Shown here: positions 17,108 to 26,365 of the stretch, piece by piece
How positions within the stretch are numbered: position 1 is the first letter of the stretch
How the letters are laid out: every line of letters starts with the position of its first letter
Source of the DNA: Paraburkholderia franconis
GTDB lineage: Bacteria > Pseudomonadota > Gammaproteobacteria > Burkholderiales > Burkholderiaceae
Length of the DNA stretch: 64,000 nucleotides
Assembly: GCF_009362735.1 (NCBI RefSeq)
Contig: NZ_WHNP01000030.1
Location: forward strand, 1 to 64,000
Direction: 5' to 3'
Translations under genes and position numbers: made by a program
Notes under the pieces: generated by a model
Database searches by the model: none
What the model saw: the letters and a program-made list of their open reading frames with translations, nothing else
Told to the model about the DNA's origin: nothing

Positions 17108-17872
17108 TCAACCCGCCAGTTCGCGATGCAACGCGAGATACTCCTGCGCCAGCTTATGCCGCGGATCGAGATGGATCACGGGCGTTGCATGCTGGTGCGA
17201 TTCGCGGATCTTCACCGACGAAGACAATCTCGAACCCAGCACGGGCAGCCCTTCGCTGACGAGTTCATCGACGAGTTGCTGCGGCAGGCTCGCGCGCGGC
17301 TGGAACTGGTTGATGACGATCCCTTCGACGTGCAGCGCATCGTTGTGGTCCTGCTGGATTTCCTTCACATTGTCGAGCAGCGTATAGAGCGCGCGGCGCG
17401 AAAAGTCGTCGCAGTCGAACGGAATCAGGCAGCGCTCGACCGCGATCAACGCCGAGCGCGTGTAGAAGTTCAACGCGGGCGGCGTATCGATGTAGATCGC
17501 GTCGTACATATCCAATTCATTCAACGCGTCGCGCAGCTTGTAGATCTTGTAGCGCGATTCGAGCTTGCCGTGCAGCGTGTCGAGATCGGCGTGCGCGGGC
17601 ATGATGTCGAGATTCTCGAACGGCGTCGGATGAATGAACGACGTCACGTCCACCGGCTTGAAGCTGAATGTCAACGCGGTTTCGAAGAAGCCGGCAACCG
17701 TCGGGCTCACCTCGTTCACGCGCGCGCCGAGCAGATACTGGCTCGAATTGCCCTGCGCATCCAGATCGATGACGAGCGTACGCAAACCTTCGGTGGCGCT
17801 GATGGCCGCCAGGTTGCACACGATAGTCGATTTGCCGACACCGCCTTTCTGATTGAATACCACGCGCCGCAT
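17108..17872 (-). CDS. ParA-family ATPase, orphan
   Basis: ATG 17872, after GAGAGGGG, gives 254 residues; longer upstream frames lack family sequence. The protein begins directly with the deviant Walker A motif FNQKGGVGKSTIVCNLA, then LVIDLDAQGNSSQYLLG (Walker A' / switch region) and DAIYIDTPPALN (Walker B). These are features of ParA/Soj ATPases that position DNA or protein complexes. It lacks an N-terminal helix-turn-helix, as in type Ib or chromosomal ParA-like proteins. No parB or centromere-like repeats are adjacent, so plasmid partition is not indicated; cargo positioning is equally possible. Confidence 0.88.
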   Translation of the reverse strand: MRRVVFNQKGGVGKSTIVCNLAAISATEGLRTLVIDLDAQGNSSQYLLGARVNEVSPTVAGFFETALTFSFKPVDVTSFIHPTPFENLDIMPAHADLDTLHGKLESRYKIYKLRDALNELDMYDAIYIDTPPALNFYTRSALIAVERCLIPFDCDDFSRRALYTLLDNVKEIQQDHNDALHVEGIVINQFQPRASLPQQLVDELVSEGLPVLGSRLSSSVKIRESHQHATPVIHLDPRHKLAQEYLALHRELAG

Positions 17873-18129
17873 GTGTCCCCTCTCGCTGTCAATCTGCGTG
17901 AAAAACCAGCAGCATACATCAGCCAGATTACCGGACCGGGACGCCACCACGTAACGCCTGCCAATTTCGCCGAAGGGCACGGTTTTGGGGCTTGTCACGC
18001 GCTTTTTCGTACGTGGTTACGTGCATTCGTACAGCGCGGATTCATCGCCTAGAATCGATTAAGGCGCGTGGCGGACCCGGTCGTCCGATTGCGCCGTCTA
18101 TTGCATTCGAACCTTTTGTGGAGGTCACA

Positions 18130-18345
18130 ATGAAAGCGGACGAAAGAGGCGACATGCACGCCTTCGTACAAACGGCTGAACAGGCAGGCGATTACGTCTG
18201 GGTCATCGCGCTCGTCGACTTCGCCGCGCGCGACGTGAAGCGCGCGCTCGTCTCCGACGAGAAATACTCAACCCGCGCCGCCGCGAAAGACGCCGGCGAC
18301 GCGCGCCTGAAAGCGCTCGAGCAGGACCGTCAGGCTCACGCATAG
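18130..18345 (+). CDS. Small conserved hypothetical protein
   Basis: ATG 18130 follows GGAGGT, encoding 71 residues with an even spread of charged residues, no signal peptide and no membrane segment. The middle (DYVWVIALVDFAARDVKR) looks like an edge strand plus helix, and the C-terminus (STRAAAKDAGDARLKALEQD) is helical. It lies 64 bases upstream of a glutamine synthetase gene on the same strand and may share its transcript. Function unknown. Confidence 0.65.
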   Translation: MKADERGDMHAFVQTAEQAGDYVWVIALVDFAARDVKRALVSDEKYSTRAAAKDAGDARLKALEQDRQAHA

Positions 18346-18409
18346 CCGTCCTCGGCCCTTCAGCATGGGGACATGCATCACCGGCCAGGCGCCGCACAAG
18401 GAGCATCCC

Positions 18410-19915
18410 ATGGCCAGCAAGAAAGACAAGTCAGGATCGTCCGTTGGCGTGTCGGTCGACGCGGGCAGCTATCGGGTCACGCGGCCCGACAGCGCCGACG
18501 CCGTGATCGATATGATCAGGCAGCACGAGGTTCAGATCGTCGACCTGAAGTTCACCGATCTGCCCGGACTGTGGCAGCACTTCTCGATCACGCTTCCCGA
18601 AGTTCACGACGGTCTGTTCGAAGCCGGCATCGGCTTCGACGGCTCTTCGATTCGCGGCTTTCAGGAGATTCACGAATCGGACATGCTGTTGCGGCCCGAT
18701 CCGTCGACGGCATTCGTCGATCCGATGTGCGACACGCCCACGCTTTCAGTGATCTGCGACGTCGTGGACCCCGTGCTCAGGCAGCCCTATTCGCGCGATC
18801 CGCGTTACATCGCGAAGAAGGCCGAGAACTATCTACGGCAAACGGGTATCGCGACGACCTGCTACTTCGGCCCTGAGCTGGAGTTCTTCATTTTCGACTC
18901 GATCCGCTTCGGCCAGGATCAGCATAGCGGGTACTACTACGTCGAATCGGCGGAAGGCGACTGGACCACGGGCCGCGACGAAGGCGCATATGGCGGCGGC
19001 AATCTCGGCTACAAGCCGCGCTACAAGGAAGGCTACTTCCCGACGCCGCCGCACGACACGCTGCAGGACATCCGCAGCGACATCGCGCTGACGCTGCAAG
19101 AGGTGGGCGTGCAGGTCGAGGTGCATCATCATGAAGTCGCGACGGCGGGGCAGAACGAAATCGACATGCGCTTTGCGACGCTCACGCGCATGGCCGACAA
19201 CGTGATGATCTACAAGTACATCTGCAAGAACATCGCGCGGCGCTACGGCAAGGTGGCGACGTTCATGCCCAAGCCGCTCTTCGCCGACAACGCGAGCGGC
19301 ATGCATTGTCACCAGAGCCTGTGGCGCGACAACGAAAATCTCTTCTACGACGCGCAAGGCTGGGCGCTCACATCCGAGATGTGCCGCTGGTACATCGGCG
19401 GCCTGCTTCAGCACGCGCCGGCGCTGATGGCCTTCTGCGCGCCGACGACGAACTCCTATAAACGGCTCGTGCCGGGCTACGAAGCACCTGTGAATCTCGC
19501 GATGTCGCAGCGCAACCGCTCGGCGGCGGCGCGCATTCCGATGTACTCGGATTCGCCGAATGCGCGGCGTGTCGAGTTCCGCTGTCCCGATCCGTCGGCG
19601 AATGCCTATCTCGCGTTTGCCGCGATGCTGATGGCGGGACTCGACGGCATCGAGAAGAAGATGGACCCGGGCGAGCCGCTCGATCGCAACATCTATGATC
19701 TGCCGCCCGAAGAAGCGCGCAAGGTTCGGCAGGTGCCGGGATCGCTCGATGCATCGCTCGCCGCGCTCGAAATGGATCACGCGTTCCTGCGCAAGGGCGA
19801 TGTCTTCACCGACGATGTGATCGACACGTGGCTGACGTACAAGCGCGCGAGAGAGGTCGACAGCATCCGGTTGCGGCCGCATCCGTGGGAGTTCTATTTG
19901 TACTTCGACGTGTAA
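18410..19915 (+). CDS. glnA: Type I glutamine synthetase
   Basis: ATG 18410, after AAGGAG, gives 501 residues. GS signatures are IGFDGSSIRGFQEIHESDM, YFGPELEFFIFD (metal ligands), VEVHHHEVATAGQNEIDMRF, ATFMPKPLFADNASGMHCHQ (ATP/glutamate region) and PNARRVEFRCPDPSANAYLA. The loop NIYDLPPEE near residue 420 holds the tyrosine that GlnE adenylylates in GSI-beta enzymes, so activity is probably covalently controlled. It makes glutamine from glutamate, ammonia and ATP as a dodecamer. The ntrB/ntrC genes usual beside the main glnA are absent and it is about 30 residues longer, so this may be a second copy. Confidence 0.93.
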   Translation: MASKKDKSGSSVGVSVDAGSYRVTRPDSADAVIDMIRQHEVQIVDLKFTDLPGLWQHFSITLPEVHDGLFEAGIGFDGSSIRGFQEIHESDMLLRPDPSTAFVDPMCDTPTLSVICDVVDPVLRQPYSRDPRYIAKKAENYLRQTGIATTCYFGPELEFFIFDSIRFGQDQHSGYYYVESAEGDWTTGRDEGAYGGGNLGYKPRYKEGYFPTPPHDTLQDIRSDIALTLQEVGVQVEVHHHEVATAGQNEIDMRFATLTRMADNVMIYKYICKNIARRYGKVATFMPKPLFADNASGMHCHQSLWRDNENLFYDAQGWALTSEMCRWYIGGLLQHAPALMAFCAPTTNSYKRLVPGYEAPVNLAMSQRNRSAAARIPMYSDSPNARRVEFRCPDPSANAYLAFAAMLMAGLDGIEKKMDPGEPLDRNIYDLPPEEARKVRQVPGSLDASLAALEMDHAFLRKGDVFTDDVIDTWLTYKRAREVDSIRLRPHPWEFYLYFDV

Positions 19916-19976
19916 CGGTCGATGCGTCGATGCGTTCGCCGCATCCGTTCGCGACGTTCGACGCGCGAGTCATCGC

Positions 19977-20783
19977 ATGCCTCTGCTCGCTTTCTGTATT
20001 CGACTCGCGCTGGTCGCGTATGTGATCGCGCTGATCGCGCTTTACTTCATGCAGGACAGGATGCTGCTGCCTGCCACGCTGTATGACGCCGAGCCGCCGA
20101 CGGGACATCACGCGGGCTACGACGTCGAGCCGTGGCACGCGAATGGCCACTATGCAGGCTATGTCGCGACGCCTGCTGTCGATCAACCACGTGGCACGTT
20201 CATCGTCTATCACGGCAATGCGGAATCGGCGGAGAACAAGCTGCCGCTCGCCGAAGTCTTCCTGCGTGCAGGTTATCGCGTGGTGCTGGCCGAGTATCCG
20301 GGGCACGGCAAGCGCGAGGGCTCGCGCACGATGAAGGCCGCGTTGAACGCATCGCGAGACGCGCTCGCCGCAGCCCGCGAGCAATGGAACGGGCGTGTCT
20401 TTCTGGCGGGCGAATCGCTGGGCGCAGGGATGGCCGCGCAGGTCATTCGAGGCAATGAGTCGACGGTCGCGGGCGTCGTGCTCATCACGCCATGGGACAC
20501 ACTTGCAAGCGTCGCCGCAGAGACGCTATGGATCTTTCCCGTACGCTGGATGCTGCACGATCCGTTCGATTCGATCGCCGCGCTCGCGCATTATGCGAGC
20601 CCCGTCGTCGTGATCGGCGCGCAGGAGGACACGTTGATCCCTGTCGCGCACGCCCGCGCGCTCGCGAGCGCGCATCCGGGCGCTCATCCGATGCTGTTGA
20701 CGGATGCGAACCACGACGACTGGTTCGATGCAATGACGGGTGAACGCTGGCAGCAGGTGCTTTTGTGGTTGGGCGCGGGCTAG
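19977..20783 (+). CDS. Membrane-anchored alpha/beta hydrolase
   Basis: The 268-residue protein begins with an uncleaved hydrophobic segment (LALVAYVIALIALYFMQDRM), followed by LLP and a Bem46/S33-like hydrolase domain. Catalytic elements are YHGNAESAENK (oxyanion region), GESLGAGMA (nucleophile serine), GAQEDTLIP (acid) and DANHDDW (histidine). It probably faces the periplasm and hydrolyses an ester or peptide-like bond; the substrate is unknown. It starts 61 bases after glnA on the same strand. Confidence 0.85.
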   Translation: MPLLAFCIRLALVAYVIALIALYFMQDRMLLPATLYDAEPPTGHHAGYDVEPWHANGHYAGYVATPAVDQPRGTFIVYHGNAESAENKLPLAEVFLRAGYRVVLAEYPGHGKREGSRTMKAALNASRDALAAAREQWNGRVFLAGESLGAGMAAQVIRGNESTVAGVVLITPWDTLASVAAETLWIFPVRWMLHDPFDSIAALAHYASPVVVIGAQEDTLIPVAHARALASAHPGAHPMLLTDANHDDWFDAMTGERWQQVLLWLGAG

Positions 20784-20838
20784 TGCCGCACTGGTGGATC
20801 AGCCGCCCCACGCAATGCGACCAAATCAGGCAACCCGG

Positions 20839-21144
20839 TCAGCCAACCCGCCTCGCCAACATCTCATTGCAAATAAGCGCATGCAGATCTTCCGCACTAG
20901 GCTGCGTACCCCATCTACTGGCGCCCGCCACCGACGCAATCGCGAACCACGAATGCGGCGGAAACCACTCCTGCACCATCGCGCCGTTTTCGCGCAGACA
21001 CAATTGCCCCGTCAGCTCGCTGAATTCAGCGGACATCGACTTGCCGTTCAGATGCACGGTCACGCACGTGCCCTTCGACGACGGTTGCTCCTCCACGCTG
21101 ACGATCACATCCCCGTCGTGCAGATGTTCGTATGAAGTGGCCAT
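20839..21144 (-). CDS. Hypothetical protein
   Basis: The frame is open up to 21264. I place the start at ATG 21144 because the family-like part (HLHDGDVIVSVEEQP, VTVHLNGKSMSAEFSELTGQ) begins there; an ATG at 21198 is the alternative. The product of about 101 residues looks like strands followed by a C-terminal helix and has no export signal. I do not recognise a domain. It is convergent with the hydrolase gene. Confidence 0.5.
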   Translation of the reverse strand: MATSYEHLHDGDVIVSVEEQPSSKGTCVTVHLNGKSMSAEFSELTGQLCLRENGAMVQEWFPPHSWFAIASVAGASRWGTQPSAEDLHALICNEMLARRVG

Positions 21145-21626
21145 GATCAATCGCGCCCGGCAAGTGCGCTTCGACGCAAGCGCGCGAACGTGGTCCATGC
21201 GAGTGTTGCTTTCATCGTTCACTCCTGGCTTCTGATCTCGGGAGCGACTATATGCAAACCGCAATCGGGAATCTGTGTACGTGTGTAAGCAAACGTGAAT
21301 TCCGCTCGCGCTGCACCGTGCACACGGGACGAACTGTAACGGGCGTGCGTCGATACAACACTACGTCGGCCCGATCGCGCTGCATGACAGCATGAAAACA
21401 ACGCGCGCCTGATCGTCTATCACATCATCGCGGCTACGCATACGCGTGGGGATTCCGCTGATAAACGACGGCATGCGCGACGCAAACGTTGTCACAGCGA
21501 GGTAACACAGTTCGGAATATCGTGTTGCCCGGAATCACACTGCATTCTCCGTTCCCTACCCGCGCCGACGCGCCCGCCCCACTGCGTTTTCTGCGTCGTC
21601 TGCCTTCCACCGCGAGAACAAACGAC

Positions 21627-23330
21627 ATGTCGAACAAGAACACTCCCGATGATGCATCGCCAGCCGAGCAGGCTGCCAACCCGTCAACCACGTTTTCGCG
21701 CCGCGGCTTTCTGAAGCTCGCGGGCGCATCCGGATTCGCGACTGCAGCGGGCACGTTCGCAGGCCCCGCCAAAGCCGCGCCGTCGGCACCCGACGGCACG
21801 CCGGAACAGATCCATCTGACCTGGGGCGAAGACCCCACGAGCGAAGTCGTGGTCTCGTGGGGATCGACGGCGGCGGCTGCGAATCCGCGCGTGCGCTTCG
21901 GCGCATCGGGCGAAAAGAAGGAGACGGTGCATGCCGTTCAGCGCACGTACACCGACGGCCTGAACGGCGAAGTGGTGTTCACGTATCACGCGCGTCTGCA
22001 TGACCTTCATGCCGCGACGACGTACCAATACGAAGTAACGGCGGATAACGACAGCAACTCGGGCACGCCCTTTTCCGCGACCTTCACGACAGCGCCGCGC
22101 GGCCGCGCGCCGTTCCGCTTCACGAGCTACGGCGATCTTGCGACGCCCAACACAGGCTGGGTCCTGTCGTCGTCGCAAAGCCGCTTCGCGGTGCAGGCCG
22201 TCGAGCGCTTTCAGCCGCTCTTTCATCTGCTGAATGGCGACCTGTGCTACGCGAACCTGAACCCGACGCAGCAGCCGGAAGTGTGGCGCGACTTCGGCAA
22301 CAACGCGCAGACATCGGCGGCGAATCGTCCGTGGATGCCGTGCCCCGGCAATCACGAAGTCGAATTCCACAACGGCGCGCAAGGCTTCGATTCGTATCTG
22401 ACGCGCTACACGCTGCCGGGCAACGGCACGCGCTTTCCGGGCCGCTGGTACAGCTTCCGCGTGAGCTCGGTGCTGTTCATCTCGCTCGATGCAGACGATG
22501 TCGTCTATCAGGACGGCGCCGCCTTCGTCGCCGGACCGAACCCGCTCGTGCCTGCCGCTAGCACAGGCAACCCCGCCATCCAGCCGGGCACGTCGTTCTA
22601 TATTCGCGGCTACAGCAACGGCGAACAGACGCGCTGGCTCGAAAAAACGCTGCGCCACGCCGCCGACGATGACGACATCGACTGGATCATCGTGCAGATG
22701 CACCAGGACGCGTTGAGCTCGTCGAGCACGGGCAACGGCTCGGACAAAGGCATCCGCGAAGCGTGGCTGCCGCTCTTCGATCGCTATGGCGTCGATCTCG
22801 TACTGTGCGGCCACGATCACGACTACGAGCGCAGCTACCCAGTGCGCGGCTGCAACCACCACGCGGGCATCGACGCGACGACGGGCGAGAAAGTCGACAC
22901 GTTGCAACCGAAGCCGGCGATCCATCCGCATGCGAGCAGCGTCAACACGTTCGACACGAGCCACGGCACGATTCACCTGATTCTCGGCGGCGGCGGCACG
23001 AGCGCGCCGCTCGATGTGTATGGCGTCGATACCGGTAACGGCAATCCGCAAGCGAAGGTGTTCACGAAGCCCAACCGGCCGATACCGGGCACGACGGCGG
23101 GCACCTTCACGCGCGCGAACGCCGATGCCCTGGAAGATGCGATCTGGTCCGCGCGACGCGACACGGGCACGGGCTACGGCATCGCCGTGTTCGACTACGA
23201 TCCGGGCCAGCACGGCGGCAAGACGACGATCACGATGAACTACTACCACGCGCCGGGCGCCGACAAAACGCCGACGCAGACATATGAACTCTTCGAGACC
23301 GTCACGCTGTCGAAGCATCGGCGCGGTTGA
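21627..23330 (+). CDS. Tat-exported purple acid phosphatase-family metallophosphoesterase
   Basis: ATG 21627 gives 567 residues; the frame is open upstream but the Tat signal FSRRGFLKLAGASGFATAAG begins near residue 24. A fibronectin-III-like domain (PEQIHLTWGEDPTSEVVVSW) precedes the calcineurin-like phosphoesterase domain. All five metal-ligand blocks are visible: SYGDLA, LNGDLCYAN, PGNHEVE, VQMHQD and CGHDHDYERSYP. It likely releases phosphate from organic phosphates in the periplasm. It is monocistronic; no pho box was identified. Plant-type purple acid phosphatases share this layout. Confidence 0.9.
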   Translation: MSNKNTPDDASPAEQAANPSTTFSRRGFLKLAGASGFATAAGTFAGPAKAAPSAPDGTPEQIHLTWGEDPTSEVVVSWGSTAAAANPRVRFGASGEKKETVHAVQRTYTDGLNGEVVFTYHARLHDLHAATTYQYEVTADNDSNSGTPFSATFTTAPRGRAPFRFTSYGDLATPNTGWVLSSSQSRFAVQAVERFQPLFHLLNGDLCYANLNPTQQPEVWRDFGNNAQTSAANRPWMPCPGNHEVEFHNGAQGFDSYLTRYTLPGNGTRFPGRWYSFRVSSVLFISLDADDVVYQDGAAFVAGPNPLVPAASTGNPAIQPGTSFYIRGYSNGEQTRWLEKTLRHAADDDDIDWIIVQMHQDALSSSSTGNGSDKGIREAWLPLFDRYGVDLVLCGHDHDYERSYPVRGCNHHAGIDATTGEKVDTLQPKPAIHPHASSVNTFDTSHGTIHLILGGGGTSAPLDVYGVDTGNGNPQAKVFTKPNRPIPGTTAGTFTRANADALEDAIWSARRDTGTGYGIAVFDYDPGQHGGKTTITMNYYHAPGADKTPTQTYELFETVTLSKHRRG

Positions 23331-23340
23331 TGATCCAAAG

Positions 23341-23386
23341 CGGTTGCGCAGCGCAATGCTTCAGCGAAGGCATGCGCACGCAACCG
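23341..23386. terminator. Hairpin after the phosphatase gene
   Basis: CGGTTGCG (23341-23348) pairs with CGCAACCG (23379-23386), with further pairing inside (GCAATGC/GCATGCGC). There is no clear U-run, so terminator function is uncertain. Confidence 0.35.
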
Positions 23387-23599
23387 CCTTCGTAGTTTCC
23401 CCATCCGCGCGGCGGCCGAGTGGTCGCGAGACTACGAGTCGCGCCGCAAAATCGCGCGCGCCTATCCCTACAATCGACAGACTGGGCACGTTGCCGTTGC
23501 GGCAGCGCGCCCTTCTGTTCCCGGCACAAACAACACTCAACGCGACTTGATTCCGCCGTGCATGCCTTGCCTTTCTTGCGAGCCAACGTCGACGAGCGT

Positions 23600-24811
23600 A
23601 TGGATCAGGTGATGGGCGACCCGCATGCGCACGGCACGCGTCGGGCCGAGCCCGCACAGACGCCGCCCGCGACCGCGCTCGATGCGTCGCCTTACCTGCC
23701 GCGCCTCACCGCCGCCGCGGCGCGCGGATTGACGAACGCCTACGCGGCGCGCGCGCCCCTGCCGCTGCGCCTCGGCGACAACGCATACGAGGTCGCCTGG
23801 CGAGCGGATGCCGAGCCCGTCGCGAATGCGCACGCGTATCGCTTCGTCGTCGGCCCGGCGCACGGCACGGTATGGATCGATCCATCGGCGGAAGCGGAAT
23901 GGCTCGGCGACGCAGCCGATCCCGCCGTGCCCGCCGTATTGCGCGCCGCGTTGCTCGCCGATCTGTGCGCGCCGTTGACGAAGGCGCTGCAAACGCTCAC
24001 GCGTCAACTTGTCGAATTGCTGCCGCCCGTTATCGATCCAACAGCCGCTCAAAGCGATGAACAGCCGGCGCAGCCGTCCCACGCCGACAGCGCAGCGCTG
24101 CGTTTCGAACTGCGCCGCACCGACGATGGCTGGCGTTGTCATGGCGCATTGCTGTTCGATGTGCCGGACGCGCTCGGTGTGTTCTTCGCCGCGCCGCCCG
24201 CCGACGATGCCGCATCGCGCGCGCAAGCCGCAAACGCGTTCGCGACGCTGCCCGTGCCGCTCGCGTTCGAGCTGGGCCGCACGACGCTGACCACGCAAGA
24301 ACTCGCCGACGTCGAAGCCGGCGACATCGTCGCGATCGAATATTGGCGCACGCAAGGACAAAACCTGCTGTGCGTCGCGCACCTGGACGCGACGCCCGCA
24401 TGGGAAATTCTCGGCATGCCGTCGGGCAACCGCATCGTCGTCGAGCGAATCAGGGAGATGCCTTTGGAACCTACGCAATCGCCAGAAGCGCCTCGCGCGC
24501 AATCGTCCCAATCGGACACCACGTCCGCTTCTTCTTCCACGCAGTCCGCGCGCCTGTTCGACGGGCTCGCGGTCGAACTGACGTTCCAGCTGCCTTCCTG
24601 CACGATGCCGCTCGGCGAATTGAACGCGCTGCAGCCGGGCGGTGTGATCGAGTTGCAGCAGGGCATCAATCAGAGCGTGATTCACATCGTCGCGAACGGC
24701 ACGCAGATCGGCACCGGCCATCTGATCGCCGTGGGCCAGAAGCTCGGCGTGCGCATCACTTCGCTCACGCCGCTCGCTGCGCACGCGCCGCGCGAGCGTC
24801 AGGATGGGTAA
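23600..24811 (+). CDS. sctQ: Type III secretion C-ring/sorting-platform protein SctQ
   Basis: The frame ends at 24811, overlapping sctR by 8 bases. ATG 23600 is my preferred start (403 residues); no start has a strong ribosome site. The C-terminus carries a SpoA (surface presentation of antigens) domain: LFDGLAVELTFQLPSCTMPL, LNALQPGGVIELQQGINQSV, IHIVANGTQIGTGHLIAVGQ. A second, weaker SpoA-like region lies around LTTQELADVEAGDIVAIEYW. SctQ forms the cytoplasmic pods that load the ATPase complex. AGGGAG at 24452-24457 before ATG 24458/TTG 24464 could start a separate C-terminal product. It is on the strand opposite to most sct genes. Confidence 0.85.
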   Translation: MDQVMGDPHAHGTRRAEPAQTPPATALDASPYLPRLTAAAARGLTNAYAARAPLPLRLGDNAYEVAWRADAEPVANAHAYRFVVGPAHGTVWIDPSAEAEWLGDAADPAVPAVLRAALLADLCAPLTKALQTLTRQLVELLPPVIDPTAAQSDEQPAQPSHADSAALRFELRRTDDGWRCHGALLFDVPDALGVFFAAPPADDAASRAQAANAFATLPVPLAFELGRTTLTTQELADVEAGDIVAIEYWRTQGQNLLCVAHLDATPAWEILGMPSGNRIVVERIREMPLEPTQSPEAPRAQSSQSDTTSASSSTQSARLFDGLAVELTFQLPSCTMPLGELNALQPGGVIELQQGINQSVIHIVANGTQIGTGHLIAVGQKLGVRITSLTPLAAHAPRERQDG

Positions 24812-25472
24812 TCTGCCGAATCCCGTCTCGCTGATCGCCGTCATCGTCGCGCTCGGCATTGCGCCGTTCGCCGCGTTGATGGTGACGAGCTACACGAAGC
24901 TCGTCGTCGTGCTCGGCCTGTTGCGCTCGGCGCTCGGTATCCAGCAGGTGCCGCCGAACATGGTGCTCAACGGCATCGCGTTGATCCTGTCGCTGTTCAT
25001 CATGGCGCCCGTCGGCATGAACATCCGCGACGCGTTGCAACAGCGCAATTTCAATCCTTCGGGCCAGCTCTCGACGGCGGACATCGGCGCGCTCGCCGAC
25101 GCCGCGCTGCCGCCCATCAAGGACTTTCTCGTTGCGCACACGCGGCTGCGCGATCGCGAGTTCTTCGTGAAGACAGCCACGAGCGTCTGGCCGAAAAGCC
25201 GCGCCGACGGCCTCAAGGACGACGATCTGCTGGTGCTCGTGCCGAGCTTCACGCTCGCCGAACTGACGAAGGCGTTTCAGATCGGCTTCGTGATCTACAT
25301 CGTGTTCATCGTCGTCGATCTGCTCGTCGCGAACGTCCTGCTCGCGCTCGGCATGCAGATGATTTCGCCGACGACGATCTCCGTGCCGTTCAAGCTGCTT
25401 CTGTTCGTCGCGCTCGACGGATGGTCGCTGCTCGTGCACGGCCTCGTGCTGTCATACCGGGTGGCGGGATGA
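24804..25472 (+). CDS. sctR: Type III secretion export-gate protein SctR
   Basis: The 222-residue product matches the SctR/FliP family: PVSLIAVIVALGIAPFAALM, then VTSYTKLVVVLGLLRSALGI, QQVPPNMVLNGIALILSLFI, and the C-terminal LVANVLLALGMQMISPTTIS with PFKLLLFVALDGWSLLVHGL. Five SctR subunits with SctT and SctS form the core of the export gate in the inner membrane. It overlaps sctQ upstream and the transglycosylase gene downstream (ATGA), so the three are translationally coupled. FliP is excluded by the neighbouring secretin and SctJ/D genes. Confidence 0.95.
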   Translation: MGNLPNPVSLIAVIVALGIAPFAALMVTSYTKLVVVLGLLRSALGIQQVPPNMVLNGIALILSLFIMAPVGMNIRDALQQRNFNPSGQLSTADIGALADAALPPIKDFLVAHTRLRDREFFVKTATSVWPKSRADGLKDDDLLVLVPSFTLAELTKAFQIGFVIYIVFIVVDLLVANVLLALGMQMISPTTISVPFKLLLFVALDGWSLLVHGLVLSYRVAG

Positions 25473-26356
25473 AACGCGCGGCCTACGCGGGCTGGCCGCT
25501 GCTGTCGCGTATCGCGTGTCTGCTGTCATGCAGCGTCGCCGCGCTCGCGGCTCTTGCGGCGCTCATGGCGCTTGCGGCAAGCATCGCAAACGATGCGGCC
25601 GCGCAAACGCATGCCGATCCCCGCAACGGCTTCGCTCAGCTCGCGCACAGTTGCGCGCCGAACGTCGATGTCGTCACACTCGCGGCGCTCGTGCGCACGG
25701 AGTCGGGCTTCAACCCGCTGGCGATCGGCGTGGTGGGCGCGCATCTCGCGCATCAGCCGGCGTCGCTTGCGGAAGCGCTCGCGACTGTACAGGTGCTCGA
25801 AACACGCGGCTACAGCTACAGCGTCGGCCTGTCGCAAGTGAACAACCGCAACTTCGCGAAGTACGGCGAGACGGCGGCGACGCTCTTCGAGCCGTGCCGC
25901 AACCTGCGCGCCGGCGCCGCCATTCTCACCGATTGCTTCGCGCGTTCGAGCCGCGCGCCCGTCGATCAGCAGATGGCATTGCGCGCGGCCTTGTCGTGCT
26001 ACTACAGCGGCAACTTCACGACGGGCTTTCGTGCTGGCTATGTCGGCAAAGTAGTGATGAGCGCGCGCATGAACGCGGTGCGCGGCGGCGTCGAGCCGAT
26101 ACCCGTCGTCAGCGATGCGCACGCGCCGCCACTTGCGCGCGACAAGGCGCTCAATGCAAGAGTCGACGAGACGTTGAACGAAGTGCGAAGCCATGCAAGC
26201 CCGGCGAATCATGACGCGACGACACACGTCACTCCTGTGAGCAGCACCAGACACGATGCGCCGTCGTGCAGCGCGCATCCGCTCGTGACCGTCTGCCACG
26301 GACTCAGCGCGGCCCAGATTCGCGTGCTGTGCGTGCGCTGTCTCGACGCGCATTGA
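25469..26356 (+). CDS. Exported lytic transglycosylase linked to type III secretion
   Basis: The gene starts at ATG 25469 inside the sctR stop (ATGA), giving 295 residues. A Sec signal (LLSCSVAALAALAALMALAA) is followed by an SLT/VirB1-type domain: LAALVRTESGFNPLAIGVVG with the catalytic glutamate, YSYSVGLSQVNNRNFAKYG and ALSCYYSGNFTTGF. Such enzymes cut peptidoglycan locally so that a secretion apparatus can cross it, as IpgF, HrpH and VirB1 do. The C-terminal 80 residues are low-complexity, ending in a cysteine-containing segment (C...C..C). It converges on sctU, 9 bases apart. Confidence 0.88.
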   Translation: MKRAAYAGWPLLSRIACLLSCSVAALAALAALMALAASIANDAAAQTHADPRNGFAQLAHSCAPNVDVVTLAALVRTESGFNPLAIGVVGAHLAHQPASLAEALATVQVLETRGYSYSVGLSQVNNRNFAKYGETAATLFEPCRNLRAGAAILTDCFARSSRAPVDQQMALRAALSCYYSGNFTTGFRAGYVGKVVMSARMNAVRGGVEPIPVVSDAHAPPLARDKALNARVDETLNEVRSHASPANHDATTHVTPVSSTRHDAPSCSAHPLVTVCHGLSAAQIRVLCVRCLDAH

Positions 26357-26365
26357 AGCGCGCAG

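Noticed and set aside
17048..18052. Plus-strand 334-codon frame across the ParA gene
   Set aside because: The opposite frame has a clear Walker A ATPase; this one is a GC-driven shadow rich in arginine.
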